Of a DNA stretch of 64,000 nt, positions 21,301-33,654 are shown piece by piece. Numbering within the stretch: the stretch's first letter is position 1; each line of letters begins with the position of its first letter. The position numbers and the translations under genes were made by a program. This DNA is from Ascaphus truei (taxonomy: Eukaryota > Chordata > Amphibia > Anura > Ascaphidae), in NCBI GenBank assembly GCA_036426205.1, contig WSYH01000652.1, positions 114,835-178,834 of the forward strand, given 5' to 3'. The notes below the pieces were generated by a model. It did not search any database. It was not told the DNA's origin and was given only the letters and a program-made list of their open reading frames with translations.

Positions 21301-22380
21301 GTGGCTGCCAGTGCCTGCTTTTTCCCATCTGCAATATTTTACAAGACCCCAGACACATTTTTAGTTCCACAAATACTGTAGGGAATCAGAACTATTTGAC
21401 TTTGGTAGAATTCTGTCAAACACGGATATCCCCATATTACTAACATAATGCTGTGCTTGGTGGGCCACCCTAGTCCAGTAGCATCACAGAATTGTTTTAT
21501 TTGATCCAATATAGAAAGGGACAATCAACTTATTTAAATTCATATAACAGTTTAAATTACTGTAATTAGTGGTGCATCAAAACATGTCTAATGGTACTTA
21601 GGGACACAACACTTATCATGTAATAACATTAGTTAAGCAAAAATAAAGTGTATTCAATGTAAGATTCTCTAAAATTGAACAAAAAAATCATTTTTATGGT
21701 GTGTAATGTGGCTCATTTAGAAACAATTTCAATAGCCATAACAGATTCTGCATTGCAGAGTTTGAAAAAGTATTCATTTTTTGCATACTAAATAGATTGT
21801 TGAGGTCCCATGACCAAATATGAACATGGGACCAATACCACTCGGAAATTAAAAATTAGATATGCTGTATGCTTTTGCTAGGGTGCACCACAACACTGAC
21901 TCAGAAACCACAATCTAAATATCTAATTGCAAAAATGTGAAAGTTACATTGGCCCTGTAGGTAACAACTATCCTTGGCAGTGAAAAGGTTATTCCCAGAA
22001 AGACAAAACCCATATAACTGCACTTTATATATACTTTAGTGTGGGTATATTTTTATGCACAGGGATGTTTTCTCTTGCCAATGATGTAAGAATCTGACGT
22101 TAATTAGTTACGGTTTTCAACAAAGATTCCTGGATAGAAGGTTTGTTGTGGCAAGGGTGGGTGAGGAGGGGTGAAGAGGAAAACACATTACCCATGACTA
22201 AATTCCTTGTGGTGTGTACCTTCAGAAAATATATACTTTCATGGGCATATTTTTATGTTAGAGGGTAGTTTTGTCTTGGCAATGATGGTGAGCACCTTTT
22301 GCGTTCAGCCATGAAAAATTCAAGCGTAAAGAGCCTTACTCATTCTTACTAATTTGGGGCCTGTGTATAAAAACATATAT
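21300..22380. other. Intergenic, no recognisable feature
   Basis: AT-rich sequence with no convincing frame. The phrase ATACTTT(A/C)..GTGGGTATATTTTTATG is loosely repeated near 22029, 22231 and 23980, suggesting remnants of one old repeat. Confidence 0.4.
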
Positions 22381-22383
22381 ATA

Positions 22384-22760
22384 CAGCTAAACCCCGTTAT
22401 AACGCGGTGCATGGGGTCCACATAATGAGACGGCGTTAGAACCGGGATCGTGGGGGGAAAAATGGCCGCCACGATCAGGGGTTCTGTGTCTGCCAGAGGG
22501 GGAGAGCTCAGATAAATCTCCCAGCTGTCCCTGAACCCGGCGTCGCAGCAGCAACACCACGCAGAACTTACCCAGAGCTGCAGCTCATCTATGTACACAG
22601 GAGTTATCTGGTCTGCCCAGAATCTGCGAAGGGGGAGAAGCGGGGGGAGGATCTCACGCAGTCTGGAAAAGCCAGGATGTCTTAGCTGAGTCCCCCAACC
22701 AGGATCCAGGCCCCCTCTCTCCTCCGCCCGGCAGAGGTACAGGGAGAGGGGGGGGTGTAT
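22384..22760 (+). mobile_element. Left end of the CAGCTAAACC terminal-repeat MITE
   Basis: It begins with TA then CAGCTAAACCCCGTTATAAC, as in the 2.07-kb and 387-bp elements, and continues GCGGTGCATGGGGTCCAC, like the start of the 387-bp copy. No matching right end is seen downstream, so this copy is truncated; the end given is approximate. Confidence 0.65.
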
Positions 22761-23383
22761 GTTAGTGTTCAGGAAGCTTTTGTATATCTACCTCCACTCT
22801 CGCATGTTTGGGGAATAAGATGCAGCTATTTTAAGTCTTGCCCTGAAGCAACCAAGCTTCCTCCTCCAAGAACTCTCACCATTCCCACAGACCTAGCTCA
22901 GTGTGATTACCTTATCTGTAAGGATTTTATATTTATCGTCCCCCTTTATACTTTTATTTACTACTGTTAACTGTATTTAACCTTTGATACCTTTTACATT
23001 TAACCTATTAGTTTAATAGTTATCTTGCCTGGCTGATTTTTAGCTCAGGTGCTCAGTGAAGCTTCCCACCAAGGTTACTATATATTTTTTTAAAAAGTTG
23101 TGTTTTGGTGGGATTTCTGGGAGCCCTTTGGGCTCTGAGTTGGCATAGGCTTACATGAATCAATAACATCCTTAATATATCCCACTATTGTTATTCGTTT
23201 ATGCATATTTTAGGGGCTTACTCAAAAGAACCTTGGTTATCTTGCTTGGTGTACCAAATATAGAATGTGTGTCCCAAAACAAATCAATTGCTTTTAAATC
23301 AATTAAAAAAGTTTACTAATCATTGCTCTAGACATTTGTCACTGCATGCCAAGTTCTCCCCTGCTAAGCAACAATATCCCAGC
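22760..23383. other. Intergenic, no recognisable feature
   Basis: No coding, RNA or named repeat signal is seen. Confidence 0.4.
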
Positions 23384-23486
23384 GGAGGAGGAGGAGGAGG
23401 AGGAGGTGGTGGTGGTGGTGGTGGTGGTGGTGGTGGTGGTGGTGGTGGTGGGGGGGGGGGTGGTGGTGGTGGTGGTGGTGGGTGGG
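23384..23486. repeat. (GGA)n-(GGT)n microsatellite
   Basis: About 25 bases of GGA triplets run into about 75 bases of GGT triplets with a pure G run near 23450. Open frames through it on both strands (poly-Gly, poly-Val, poly-Pro, poly-Thr) are artefacts. Confidence 0.95.
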
Positions 23487-23536
23487 TGTGTGTGCAATAA
23501 AGCATTGAAAAGATGTTTAAAAAATAAATTATTTAC

Positions 23537-23582
23537 ACAGCTTTGAGCACAGCTTTGAACCCTGGCTGTGCTCAAAGCTGTG
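23537..23582. repeat. Perfect 16-bp hairpin
   Basis: CACAGCTTTGAGCACA at 23537-23552 and its exact reverse complement at 23567-23582 enclose a 14-base loop. It lies beside a stretch with TGTGCTCATTTGCATGTC, which recurs at about 23652 and 23849, so it is probably part of a MITE-like repeat spanning roughly 23530-23870, including a (TA)n tract at 23785-23827. Confidence 0.75.
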
Positions 23583-23889
23583 ACCATGCAGCAAGCTTAA
23601 GCCTATAGGGAACCATGTTAAAAATGGTTTTTGAGGCAAAAAGTGACACTGTGTGCTCATTTGCATGTCATTTCCCAGAATCCCTTGCTGCAGTGGAAGT
23701 GCTGTATGCTGGGTGATAATGGGGAAAGGCGGGGTTGCAGACCTGCCTAAGACATGCAGATGAGCATACAGTTGTATTTGCATATATATATATTATATTA
23801 TATTATATATATATATATATATATATAGCAAATGGAAATATTACTGTGTGCTCATTTGCATGTCTATAAACATACACCAATATACCAAC

Positions 23890-25200
23890 AGTATTTAGTA
23901 TCAGTGTACTCAGGGAACCCAGAGCGGTGACAAGTATGTCTAAATTCCTTGAGGTGCGATTTTTTTTTCAGAAAAGATATACAGTCCTTTCATAGGGGTA
24001 TTTTTCTGGCAGAGAGTAGTTTTGCCTGATCAATGGTGGCGTTTACCTTTTATATTCACTCCTTAAAAAATTATGCATTGAATAAACTCTTTTGTTGCTA
24101 AAGACCAGACCCAATATTATTCAATAATCTTTCTGTAAAGTGAAGGGTATGACAAGGTAAGACAAGGGTATGACAAATCCGAAATATTTATAAAAGGTAT
24201 ATGTAGATCATATAATACTATATATGATTGGATGACTGAAATCAAATATGAAGTGCTTAATATATAAAGATGTGTGTATTAGGAAACAACGGTAACATTA
24301 CTATATAAGTCTGGATTCCCCTTTTTATGGCACAACTTCTTTATTTTTACTTAAAGAATGGAAATTAACCAGCAATTACAACTTGTGACGGACTAAATCG
24401 CAACTTAAATGATCATGATCACACCAATAAAGATACATTTCTTATTGATGCATCAGTAATTGTATAATGTTTACATCAATTTGTATTTTTGTCTTTATGT
24501 GTATATACTGTATATATTTTTTATTCAAATGATACTGACCATGTATAAAATCACATTACAGAACAGATATTAGAATATGGGGGAATTAGTGCACCAAAAA
24601 AAACCTTTAACATTAGGGATGAGCAAACTTTGCTTAGAATGTGCAAGTGTGGTGGCTGGAAGTGCTTGACTAGGATGGTACAGTAAGTGCATTTGGAGAA
24701 GGTCACGGATTCTGGATTTTAAGCATTGGAAATAGAGCATAATCAATCTAACCGTATTTTGCCATCTTTCAGTAACTGGTAGGTTTAACTTTAGAATTAT
24801 TGCATAACACATTCTTGCACTCTTTCAGGCTATTATTGAAGCAGAGGAATTTCCAAAAATAACAGCATCTGTACTTATGTAAAATAAGGCACTTTATTAA
24901 TGCCCGTGGTCAACTCACTGAATGTTAGCGACTTTAATATCAGTCTGATCAATAAATCACATTGCATACAAGGATGCACTGGAGACATACTTTCCATTTT
25001 ACTAGTTGGTAATTTAAGGATGATTTATGGGAGCACTTCATGGACAATTAGCAGAAAAGCATTTTGACATTAGGTTCTTCTTCGGTGTATTTGAAAGAAA
25101 ATCATTTTAAATAGTAGATACTACATATTCAAGACTGCTAAAAGCAACATATTCTGTTGTAATGACTAAGCAGAAAACAAATAAAGAACAACCTTCAATT
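23890..25200. other. Intergenic, no recognisable feature
   Basis: AT-rich sequence without convincing frames, RNA genes or named repeats. Confidence 0.45.
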
Positions 25201-25249
25201 GCTTAAATATTTATTATTGCCATAAAAAACCTCCTTTATTTCCCTTTCT

Positions 25250-27845
25250 CTATTGACATCTCACTCATTTTCCAGCCATCACACAACCCCCCCCCCAACC
25301 CCCCCGTCACCAATAAAAATGCAGCAACTCCCTCTCCCTACTCTCTTTTCACTATTACTCATACTCTGTGGTGATGGTGACATGTCCCCTAATCTGGCCA
25401 TATCCATACCAATCCTTTCACGTCCCCCATACTAGACCACAGCTTCCCTCACCATGCACTGCCAATAACTTCATCCTCATCACTATTTCACCTCTCTTCC
25501 CCTTTCTTGTGTCCTCAAGAATGCATAATCTGTCTGCAATAAATGTACACCAATCCATTACTTATTATTTTCCAAATCTCTCAACCTCCTAGCCATTACA
25601 GAAACTTAGCTCACATCCTTAGACACCACCTAGCCGCTGCTCTCTTCTATGTTGTTCTTTCTTTTAGCTATACTCCCAGACCAAGGAACAGACAGGGCGG
25701 TTGATTAGGCATTATTCTTTCTCCACATTGTACATTTAACATCATTCAATCCCTTTCCCTCCCTCTCTTTCTCATCCTTTGAAGTCCACGCTGTCCATCT
25801 CTCTTCTCCCATCTCCCTCCATGCTGTGGTCATCACTAACTTCCCAGGATCAACACCTCAATTTCTAGATAACTTTTCCACCTGGCTTCTTCACTTCTCA
25901 CACACCTACTGTCATCCTGGGAGACATTAACATACCTATTCATCAATGCCACTTCAGCCTCCTATTTCTTCAACTTCCTCTTTTGGTCCACTCAAGTGGA
26001 CTACTTCTACTAATCCCTTCAGTGGACACTCTCATTACCTGATTTTCTCCCGCTTCTGCTCAGTCTGTAATGACTCTAAAACTCTGTTCCTTCTCTCTGA
26101 TCATTGCCTCCTAACCTTTTGCCTCACTTTACCATCTGCACCTTCCAAAACACCTAATTCCACCCACACATCTCCTCTCTCCCATTCTTAACCTTGCCTG
26201 TCATGACAACCTCTCTCTACAACAGTAAACTGCAGCCACAACATGTCACCCCCGACAATTTAAACCACAACACTCCTACAACACTTCGCCTTCCCTTACC
26301 AAACAAACCTACTTTTCTTCTCTCATACTAACTCAACATTTGTTTGCCAGCTTTAACTTCCTTCTCTGCACAACTACACTAGTACCCTGTTCAACTCTCA
26401 TGGCCCAAGACCTTGCCACCTACTTTACAGATTAGATTGTGACAATCAGACATAACATCTCTTCACATCAGTTTCCACACGGCCCATATATCTCCCCCTG
26501 CATGCCTAAATCCACTCTCAGCTAATTTTTCTCTGTGACAGAGGCGGAGTTCTCTGTGCTCCTCTCACTCTACAAACTGCACCCATGTCCCTATTCTCTC
26601 AGATTATCTTTGTTCTCTTTCTGACAAACTAAGCCCCACCCTAACTCACCTTGTTAGCAGTTCACCTTCAGCACATTACCATCTTGCTTTAAACTTGAAC
26701 TCATCACGCCCATTCTAAATAAGCTCTCTCTTGACCCAGTCTCTCACTCTAACTACTACTATCTCCTTATTCTACCCTTTGCCTGCAAGCTACTTAAGAG
26801 GCTTGATTCACTTTCACCCCTCCAACTTCATGCTTGACTCTGCAATCTGGCTTCTACCCTCTCTAGTCTTCTGAGACAGCACTAACAAAAATGGTCAATG
26901 ACCTACGCACAGCTAAGTCTAAGAGTGATTTGTCCTTAGTAATTCTCCAGGATCTCTCTGCTGCCTTCATCCGGGTTAATCACCCCCTTCTCCTGCACAC
27001 TCTCCACTCCATTGGCCTCCATGATGCAATTTTCTACTGGTTCAAGTTTTACCTATTCAACCGCTCCTTCAGTTGTTTCATGCTCTAGTGTCTCCTGTTC
27101 TTTACTCCTTTCTGTTGGGTCGACACTGCCCTATCCTTTACCCTCTGCCTTTTGGCTCAGTATCATCTCTATGCTGATGACAACTTAATGTACCTCTCCT
27201 CCTCTGACCTCTCCCTCTCATCACCTACTTTTACTTCTACTAATTCCTTCAGGGGACATTCATTACCTGATTTTCTACCAATTCAGCTTAGTCTATAACT
27301 ACTCTAAAACGCCCATCCCTCTCTCTGATCATCGCTTCCTAACCTTTAGCCTCACTGACATCCTCATTCCTTTAGCCTCACATGACAACCTCTTTCTACA
27401 ACATTAAAATGCAGCCACAACATGTCACCCTGACAATTTAAGCCACAACACTCCTACAACACTTCCCTTATCAAGCAAACCTACATTTTTTGCAATCTCC
27501 TCCTTGCTGTCCCTGAAGATTAAAATGTCCAAAACAGAATAACTAATATTTCCCCCTTCTACTGTCACCCCTAAAACCACACTCTCCCTCATTGTCAATA
27601 ATCAACTCTGACTTACAAAGTTCTAAACAATGTGTCCCCCCTTACGTCTCAGCTCTCTTCTCCAAATACTCCCTTAACTTCCCCATCCATTCTATCCATG
27701 AACTTTGTCTCTCCTCCTCCCTTATTGCCTCCTATCAATCCCGCCTACAAGACTTCTCCCGTACTGCAACCTCTCTTGGATTTCTCTACCATGCACCATT
27801 AGACTCTCCCCAGTTTTCAGATTTTTAAACACTCCTTGAAAACTA
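25250..27845 (+). pseudogene. Decayed L2/CR1-type LINE with internal duplication
   Basis: Plus-strand fragments in broken frames follow the order of an L2/CR1-type ORF2. They are LLAITET (endonuclease, about 25590; next codon is TAG where Trp is usual), GDINIP (about 25920), the RT phrase LSLVILQDLSAAF with HPLLLHTLHSIGLHDA (26891-27088), HLYADD (about 27160-27180), and the C-terminal segment LTYKVLNNVSPPYVSAL to LQDFSRTATSLGFL (27600-27828). The endonuclease-side stretch 26001-26320 recurs in diverged form at 27229-27497, between the YADD motif and the C-terminal segment. The copy is strongly pyrimidine-rich and full of stops. Confidence 0.75.
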
Positions 27846-27849
27846 ACCA

Positions 27850-29550
27850 GGAAGGCTTTGCTAACTAGTCCCAATTTCTAACAGTGTTATATTTAGCAGA
27901 AATAGAATTTTTAGCACAGTTCTTTACTAGTGGATATTAATAGGAAGATATGCATTTCCAATGATAAATGGCAGCTTTCTTTTACTGTAGCTGTAAAGCG
28001 ATAAGGCAGCTGTTTGTTTCCCTAGGAAAACAGAGCTCATTGCATGGATCTCTGTGATTGTTTCAGTCTCGACAAGTTTGACATTTGCCTCATGAAGTAT
28101 TCTGAAGCAGCCACCAAGAAAATGCACCCACTGGGGCCATTTGATATTTGACAGCCTATGTATATCTCCATTAATTCCCACAGCATGAAATGTATATGCA
28201 CTAAACACATTTGGCTTTGGAACTATGCTAAACTATTCATTTAGTCTTTAAAGCCAAATGCAGCATTTTTAGTAAAAGCTAATACAGAATTAGATGTTAC
28301 GTTTTTCATATTTCCTATAATAATGAGTAGGAATTTGTATTTAATTTCATGTAAAAAAAAATAAAAAATAAAAGGGGGCTGCAATACAGATGCATTCCTC
28401 TTGGTGGCAATGATAGACCAATATATTAAAAATATATATACATTTATGTTATAAAGGTTTAACGAGAAGTCCCTTACTTATTACAAACAGCACTGTATGA
28501 CACTCTTGATTTCTATTAAGTTTGTATTTTGTTATCAGTATTCTATTTTCTAATACGAGTGCATCTGGTATGGAACAGGAGCAGTAAAGAACGTCCACAC
28601 CAGGAAAATCACATCCACTGCACTGATAACACTTCTGTAACACAATTACCATACCTTCTTAATTTGCTGGAACATAAAGAATTCACTCTGAACAATTGTA
28701 TTTAACCAATGCATCCCTATTCTGATTGAATGGTTATTAACCAGTTGTATCCCAATTTGTACTGTGATATTCATACTCCAAATCAAGGGTGCCTCATAAA
28801 TACCAATTAAAATAAGCACCAAAATGCAGTAAGCATAGTGTATGTACGTCCAATGCACCTTTCATGACACTATTTTATTAAATAAACAAACAATGTAAAA
28901 GTTAATGCAATTGGCACTGCAACTGCAAGTAGAATTTTGTTCTAAGCAGGTAACATTTCAATTGAATTTTGCAATTCTGCTTTCAGAGCAAATTCATGTT
29001 GAAAAATGCAAACACATTGTTAATATTTTTGAAATTTGAATTTAAGTGTGAAAGATTATGGTATGGATGTTTCTTTGACATGAAACCAAGTGCCCAGCTT
29101 GGTTTCAAATAAAACATCTCTGTTCTCCCAAACAGTTTAGAGAATGAAGGATAAACCGAACTGATATAAAAGTATGTTATATAGTCGTCTGATTCATATT
29201 CTGACATTAATGGAGATATAAATCCTGATCATCTTTATACTTTATACCACTTTTGTGCAGCTCTGAAAATGTTCTCTCTAATTAATAGGGAGTTAAAAAT
29301 ATGTATGGCTCCCGACAGACCATACAAAATTAATCACCTTGTATGGGGAACTATGGCATATTGTTAGACATATAGGTCAGACAGAGATGTTGTTTATCCA
29401 AACACAAAGTAATTTTAATATACAGGTTTTTTTTTTAACTGTTAGCTCTTGCCAAAACCCTTGAAAAACACGTACCAGGTACTCAAGAACTCTATGCCTG
29501 CTGTAGCCTGGGTTGTGGTTCATTCTGATTCAAGACTATATCAGTTAACA
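27850..29550. other. Intergenic, no recognisable feature
   Basis: AT-rich sequence. Minus-strand open frames of up to 93 codons (for example 27927-28208) have no recognisable motif or codon bias. Confidence 0.45.
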
Positions 29551-29557
29551 TACTATA

Positions 29558-29730
29558 TACCGTATTGGCCCGAATATAGTACGGCCTCGCACATAATATG
29601 ACCCTAAAAAGATTTGAAGGTGTTCTATATTAAAAATAAAAGGTGTTAGGCTGTGCATATAATACGAGTACAGTTTTCGGAAGGACATTTTTAGGAAAAA
29701 TCAAAGCACTATATTCGGCCCAATACAGTA
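29558..29730. mobile_element. 173-bp MITE with 22-bp terminal inverted repeats
   Basis: The left end TACCGTATTGGCCCGAATAT and the right end (reverse complement TACTGTATTGGGCCGAATAT) match at 20 of 22 positions. Both start with TA. The interior holds CATATAATACGAG-like phrases. I do not assign a superfamily. Confidence 0.75.
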
Positions 29731-29734
29731 CTTA

Positions 29735-30655
29735 AAAATGAAAGAAACCAATATTTATAACCTACCCAACTTCCCGTTAATACAGAACACATATACAATA
29801 CCCCTCTTTTGATCCTTTGCACTTGTCTCCCTCCTAAATACATGCTCTTTACCTATTACCTTTTCACTCTATTTCCCCTATTAAAAAAAATGTGCTTTTG
29901 GTACAAGGAGAGAAAAAAACAAGTACTTACAATGTGAGTTATAGTTATATGGGGTGCCTCATTATTTAAAGTGGAAGTGCCAAGAAGAATGCATTTATGT
30001 TAATAATGTAGAAAATACTGACCTTAATGGAAATGTTTTAGGTAAAATTAGTGCAGTGCATGCTTCTGATCAAAATTAATTAGACTTTTAATGCTGTGCA
30101 GTTCCACCATAATTCTTTAAATGGAGCATTTATTTTATGGTTTTAAACATTCGGTTCATTAAATAAAGTTCAAAATGTGTGTTATGCGCTACATTTAACA
30201 ACCTTTGGTCCTTTACTTCTGTATTTCTTGTTTCACTTTTCCAATGCAGTGAATAGGCAATTGAGAAAAGCAATTAAATTTCTTGATGATGCATATTTAG
30301 GATTCTTATTTCATTTAATACAAATGGCAATTAATCTACCATTCTGCAACAGCTTTCCAATTTTAGTGGTCCATGATAGATTTGATACTGACCTTACAGG
30401 AAATGCTTAATTAAACCTACTGTAAGAAGAACGAGCAAAGTTTGTCCTGTGGCAGTGCATATACAATAAGTCAAAGTGATCATCTGTCTAGGAGAGTAAG
30501 TAACCATACAGTACAGTACGTTTACTGCAAAAATAGTTCTGTGGGATGGCAAAAAAAAAAACCCCTGCATTTTCATTCATTAGGAACATAAATATCGGCT
30601 TCTGCTGAACCAAAGCATATGAACATTTTAACTAAATTATTCATGAAGAAAATGT
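29735..30655. other. Intergenic, no recognisable feature
   Basis: No convincing coding or repeat signal is seen up to the start of PLE-4. Confidence 0.4.
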
Positions 30656-30658
30656 GGT

Positions 30659-30979
30659 TTGTATGATTCAATGTAACAAATGTGACCAAGGATGCCACAT
30701 TGGGGAAACCAGCCAAAAACTTAAAGGAAGAATGAATATGCATAGACACTCTATACTCCACCACAAATAAGAAAGATACTGCTCACCAGTGGGACATCAT
30801 TTCTCACTATCAGATCATTCCATAAATGATTTAAAAATCAAAATCCTCAATGGAATGTTTAAACGCACCCAAGAACGGAAAACATTTGAACTCAGAATGA
30901 TAAGACTCGTTGACACCAAAACTAGAGGTCTTAATGCGGATATGGGGTTCTTCACACCCTATCAAAATTGTTTGTAATT
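30659..30979 (+). pseudogene. Penelope-like element GIY-YIG domain, 5'-truncated (PLE-4)
   Basis: The plus strand starts abruptly inside the GIY-YIG domain (MIQCNKCDQGCHIGETSQKL, where the YIG tyrosine has become His), continues GRMNMHRHS, shifts frame near 30760, and ends with KILNGMFKRTQERK and GLNADMGFFTPYQN. It is the same family as PLE-2. Because the body is only about 320 bases, this is a short, dead copy; its 3' end with hammerhead-like motif follows. Confidence 0.85.
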
Positions 30980-31260
30980 ATCCTGCCTGCCTCTCTGCCA
31001 ATGTTCTTATCCACAACTTCCCCCCCCATGCTGTCCCTTGTCACCGTTTTATTACCCTTTCTATGTCTTCAAACACCACTTTCTCGCCCTACCTTATCTA
31101 CAGTACACCTCTAGTTTATTTTCTGCTCTCAAAACCTCTGTTTTAGACATAGATTCCTTTGTTAATCAGTATTACTGACCTGAGGAAGAGAGGAGAAAAC
31201 TCTCGAAAGCTTGTCCTATGACATAAATTGTTAGTCCAAATAAAATAGGTATCACCTAAT
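30980..31260 (+). mobile_element. PLE-4 3' terminal region
   Basis: It parallels the PLE-2 3' ends: a pyrimidine-rich stretch, the hammerhead-like motif, then GACATAAATTGTTAGTCC, AATAAAATAGGTATCACC and TAATACT, directly followed by a (TA)n tract at 31264-31307. Confidence 0.8.
31176..31222 (+). ncRNA. Hammerhead-like motif (PLE-4)
   Basis: CTGAGGA at 31180-31186 (N7 = G), stem II AGAGAG/CTCTC, GAAA at 31205-31208, GCTTGTC ending at 31215. It matches the PLE-2 motifs apart from N7 and a slightly longer loop. Confidence 0.55.
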
Positions 31261-31261
31261 A

Positions 31262-31263
<2 letters not shown>

Positions 31264-31307
<44 letters not shown>
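31264..31307. repeat. (TA)n microsatellite abutting PLE-4
   Basis: About 44 bases of pure TA repeat directly after the PLE-4 terminus. Confidence 0.95.
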
Positions 31308-31309
<2 letters not shown>

Positions 31310-31310
<1 letters not shown>

Positions 31311-32820
31311 GTCCTTAGAACGTTTGGTTCTAAACGTTTGATCAAACAGAGAACACATTTTGGAAAGTTTGACCATCTCTAAACAGCTCAGACAAACATA
31401 CTGTAGTGAATATACTGTAGACTAAGCTGTGTGGATGGATTCCTGAAACTTCTTCCCCATGCCCACTGGGACAAGACAACTATTTAAATGACCAACAACA
31501 GATTTGGTGCACTAGAGTTTTTCAGTTGTTATTTCATAAATGTATGTTGCTCTATGTATATTTTTATGTAAAGTAGTGCCCCTTTTTTCACTCCTGAAGG
31601 ATCCACCCCCGTCCGCTCATTTCTTGGGGACAATTAACTGTATTTTTTTTCATTTTTCTAATAATTTTCTGGTCATCAAAGTGGGATTCTGGGGAAGGTT
31701 TTGTAGTGCATCTATTCAAATCCAGTGAGGTAATAACCCTATCCAATTATTAATCAGTCACCAGTCTTTAAACAGAAGTCTATGACATTATATAAACTGA
31801 ATGAAGTACAGTGACCCCATCAAAAACAAAATTACATGGATAGTTGTCCCAAACAAACTTTTCTATTTAGATATGACTGTCTAGTTTTAACCATGGTATT
31901 TGAAGGAAACACAAAATTACACAGTTAATTACCCTAAACAACCATTTCTATTTCTCATAATTCTCCAGTTTTGGCAGTTGTATCCTAAAGAAGTAACTTG
32001 TACTATTTAAGAGCAATGTATTTCTGATTTAAATAACAGATTTTTTTATCAGTATTCGTATATAAAAGAAATAGGAATCAAAAACTGTTCGTTTATTGTA
32101 TATAATTCTGTGACCACAATCCCCCATACTCTACTCTATCTCCCCTTTCTCTCTCTTATACTCACCCCCAGGTCCTAACTGTTCAGCCATAACTGATGTC
32201 CAGATGGGGGGTTGAGGGGCACCCTGTAAGCCCATCTCCCTCACCCTCCTTTTTCTCTCACACACTTCCCATCCCTCTATCTTTCTCAATTCCCTCTCTC
32301 TCCACCCGGGTTGTTGAGGGAGGGGAGAGATACTGTAGGGATATACCTTTATGTCTTTCAGTGCACCCCTCTCCAATCTCTACACTACAGTAAATGTATG
32401 TTTCAATAAGTCACCCGTTTAACTCCAAAGATCCACCCCCCTGAAGGAATAATAGCATAATTTAACTGTAAATTAAATTAATTCATGTGTTGTCTTGTAA
32501 AAATAGAAAACATTACATATATCGTAAGTATAATGGCAAAAATGCAGGAGATTAATTATTTCAACAAACAAAAATAAGCTTTGCCTAAAATCAAGTATTT
32601 TATTTCTTTTTACCTAAATGTATATATGAACCAGAGGGTTCTGTGGCACTTAAAGGTCCAGGAACGCAACTTTTCATGACATTTAAAAAAAAAAAAACAT
32701 TTTCCGGTACTTGCAAGGAAAAACAAAGATGACTGCAGGGTTACCCAATCGTAAGATGCATCTCACGGTTTCACAGATTCCTATATATGTGTATATACAC
32801 ACACACATATGTATACTATA
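31310..32820. other. Intergenic, no recognisable feature
   Basis: AT-rich except for a pyrimidine-rich stretch at 32130-32330. No frame or repeat is recognised. Confidence 0.4.
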
Positions 32821-32825
32821 TATTG

Positions 32826-33500
32826 TTAGTAGGGTTGCCAGGTGTCCGGTAATTTGTCGGTAAAAAATGAGAGGTAATACCGGACATGTATGTGTCGGGT
32901 ATTTTCCCTCTCTGGACATGCGGACAGCGGGAGTGAGAAGGGTGGCCGGGTGCAGCATCCCTGCTCTTACCTCTGATTCAGATGCAGGCTGCAGCATCTG
33001 GTAACCGGGGCAATGGACAGCGTTCCCCCCCCCAGCCAAGGAGAAGACTAACCAATGGGAGGCTCAACGTCATTAAGGAGCATGCACAGCCCCCCATTTG
33101 CATGCTGGGAAATGTAGTTTCCTTCCAGCTTTGCATGTGGGAGAGGAGAGAAGAGTTCCACTGTGTCCCTGTCTGCCAAGAGGGCCTCCACAGGTAAGAT
33201 ACCTGGAGGGGGAGAGGTAGTGAGGAAGGAGGGGTGTGGTGGTGAGGAAGGAACATGAAGATGAGGAGCTGGTGAAGAAAGAGGAGGGTGGGGTGAGGAA
33301 GGCAAGGGGTGGTGGTGAGGAAGGAGGAGGGGAGGTGAAGGAGGAGGAGGGGGTGAAGGTGAGGTAGAAGGGGTGATGGTAAGGAGGAGGAGGACGTGGT
33401 GTGAGAGGAGGATGTGAGAGGATGAGGGGGGGGAAAGGATGAGGGAGGTTTCAACAATCTTGGGAGTAGTGGGAGAGAAGCATTAAGATCAGTATAACTC
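32826..33500. repeat. Possible DNA-transposon end followed by purine-rich repeat
   Basis: AGGGTTGCCAGGTGTCCGGT at about 32831, with ACCGGACATG further on, has the look of a vertebrate hAT-like MITE end, but no partner end is found. From about 33200 to 33480 the plus strand is a GGA/GGTG-rich imperfect repeat whose complementary strand gives spurious Pro/Ser/Leu-rich frames. Confidence 0.4.
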
Positions 33501-33654
33501 GCCATGTATGACTGCAGGTATGTTATTTATAAATTATCTGACCGTTATTCATTTTTTTCTAAATGTCACTCCACGTATGCACCAATTTGCTCCATTTCAT
33601 ATTCTATTCTGTACAAAATGCTGGGCGCTCAATCCCCAAACCTCTCCCAGAATT

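Noticed and set aside
23267..23587. Poly-Gly, poly-Pro, poly-Thr and poly-Val frames
   Set aside because: They are products of the (GGA)n-(GGT)n microsatellite.
32978..33505. 175-codon minus-strand frame rich in Pro, Ser and Leu
   Set aside because: It lies on the complement of a GGA-rich repeat; no domain or signal supports it.
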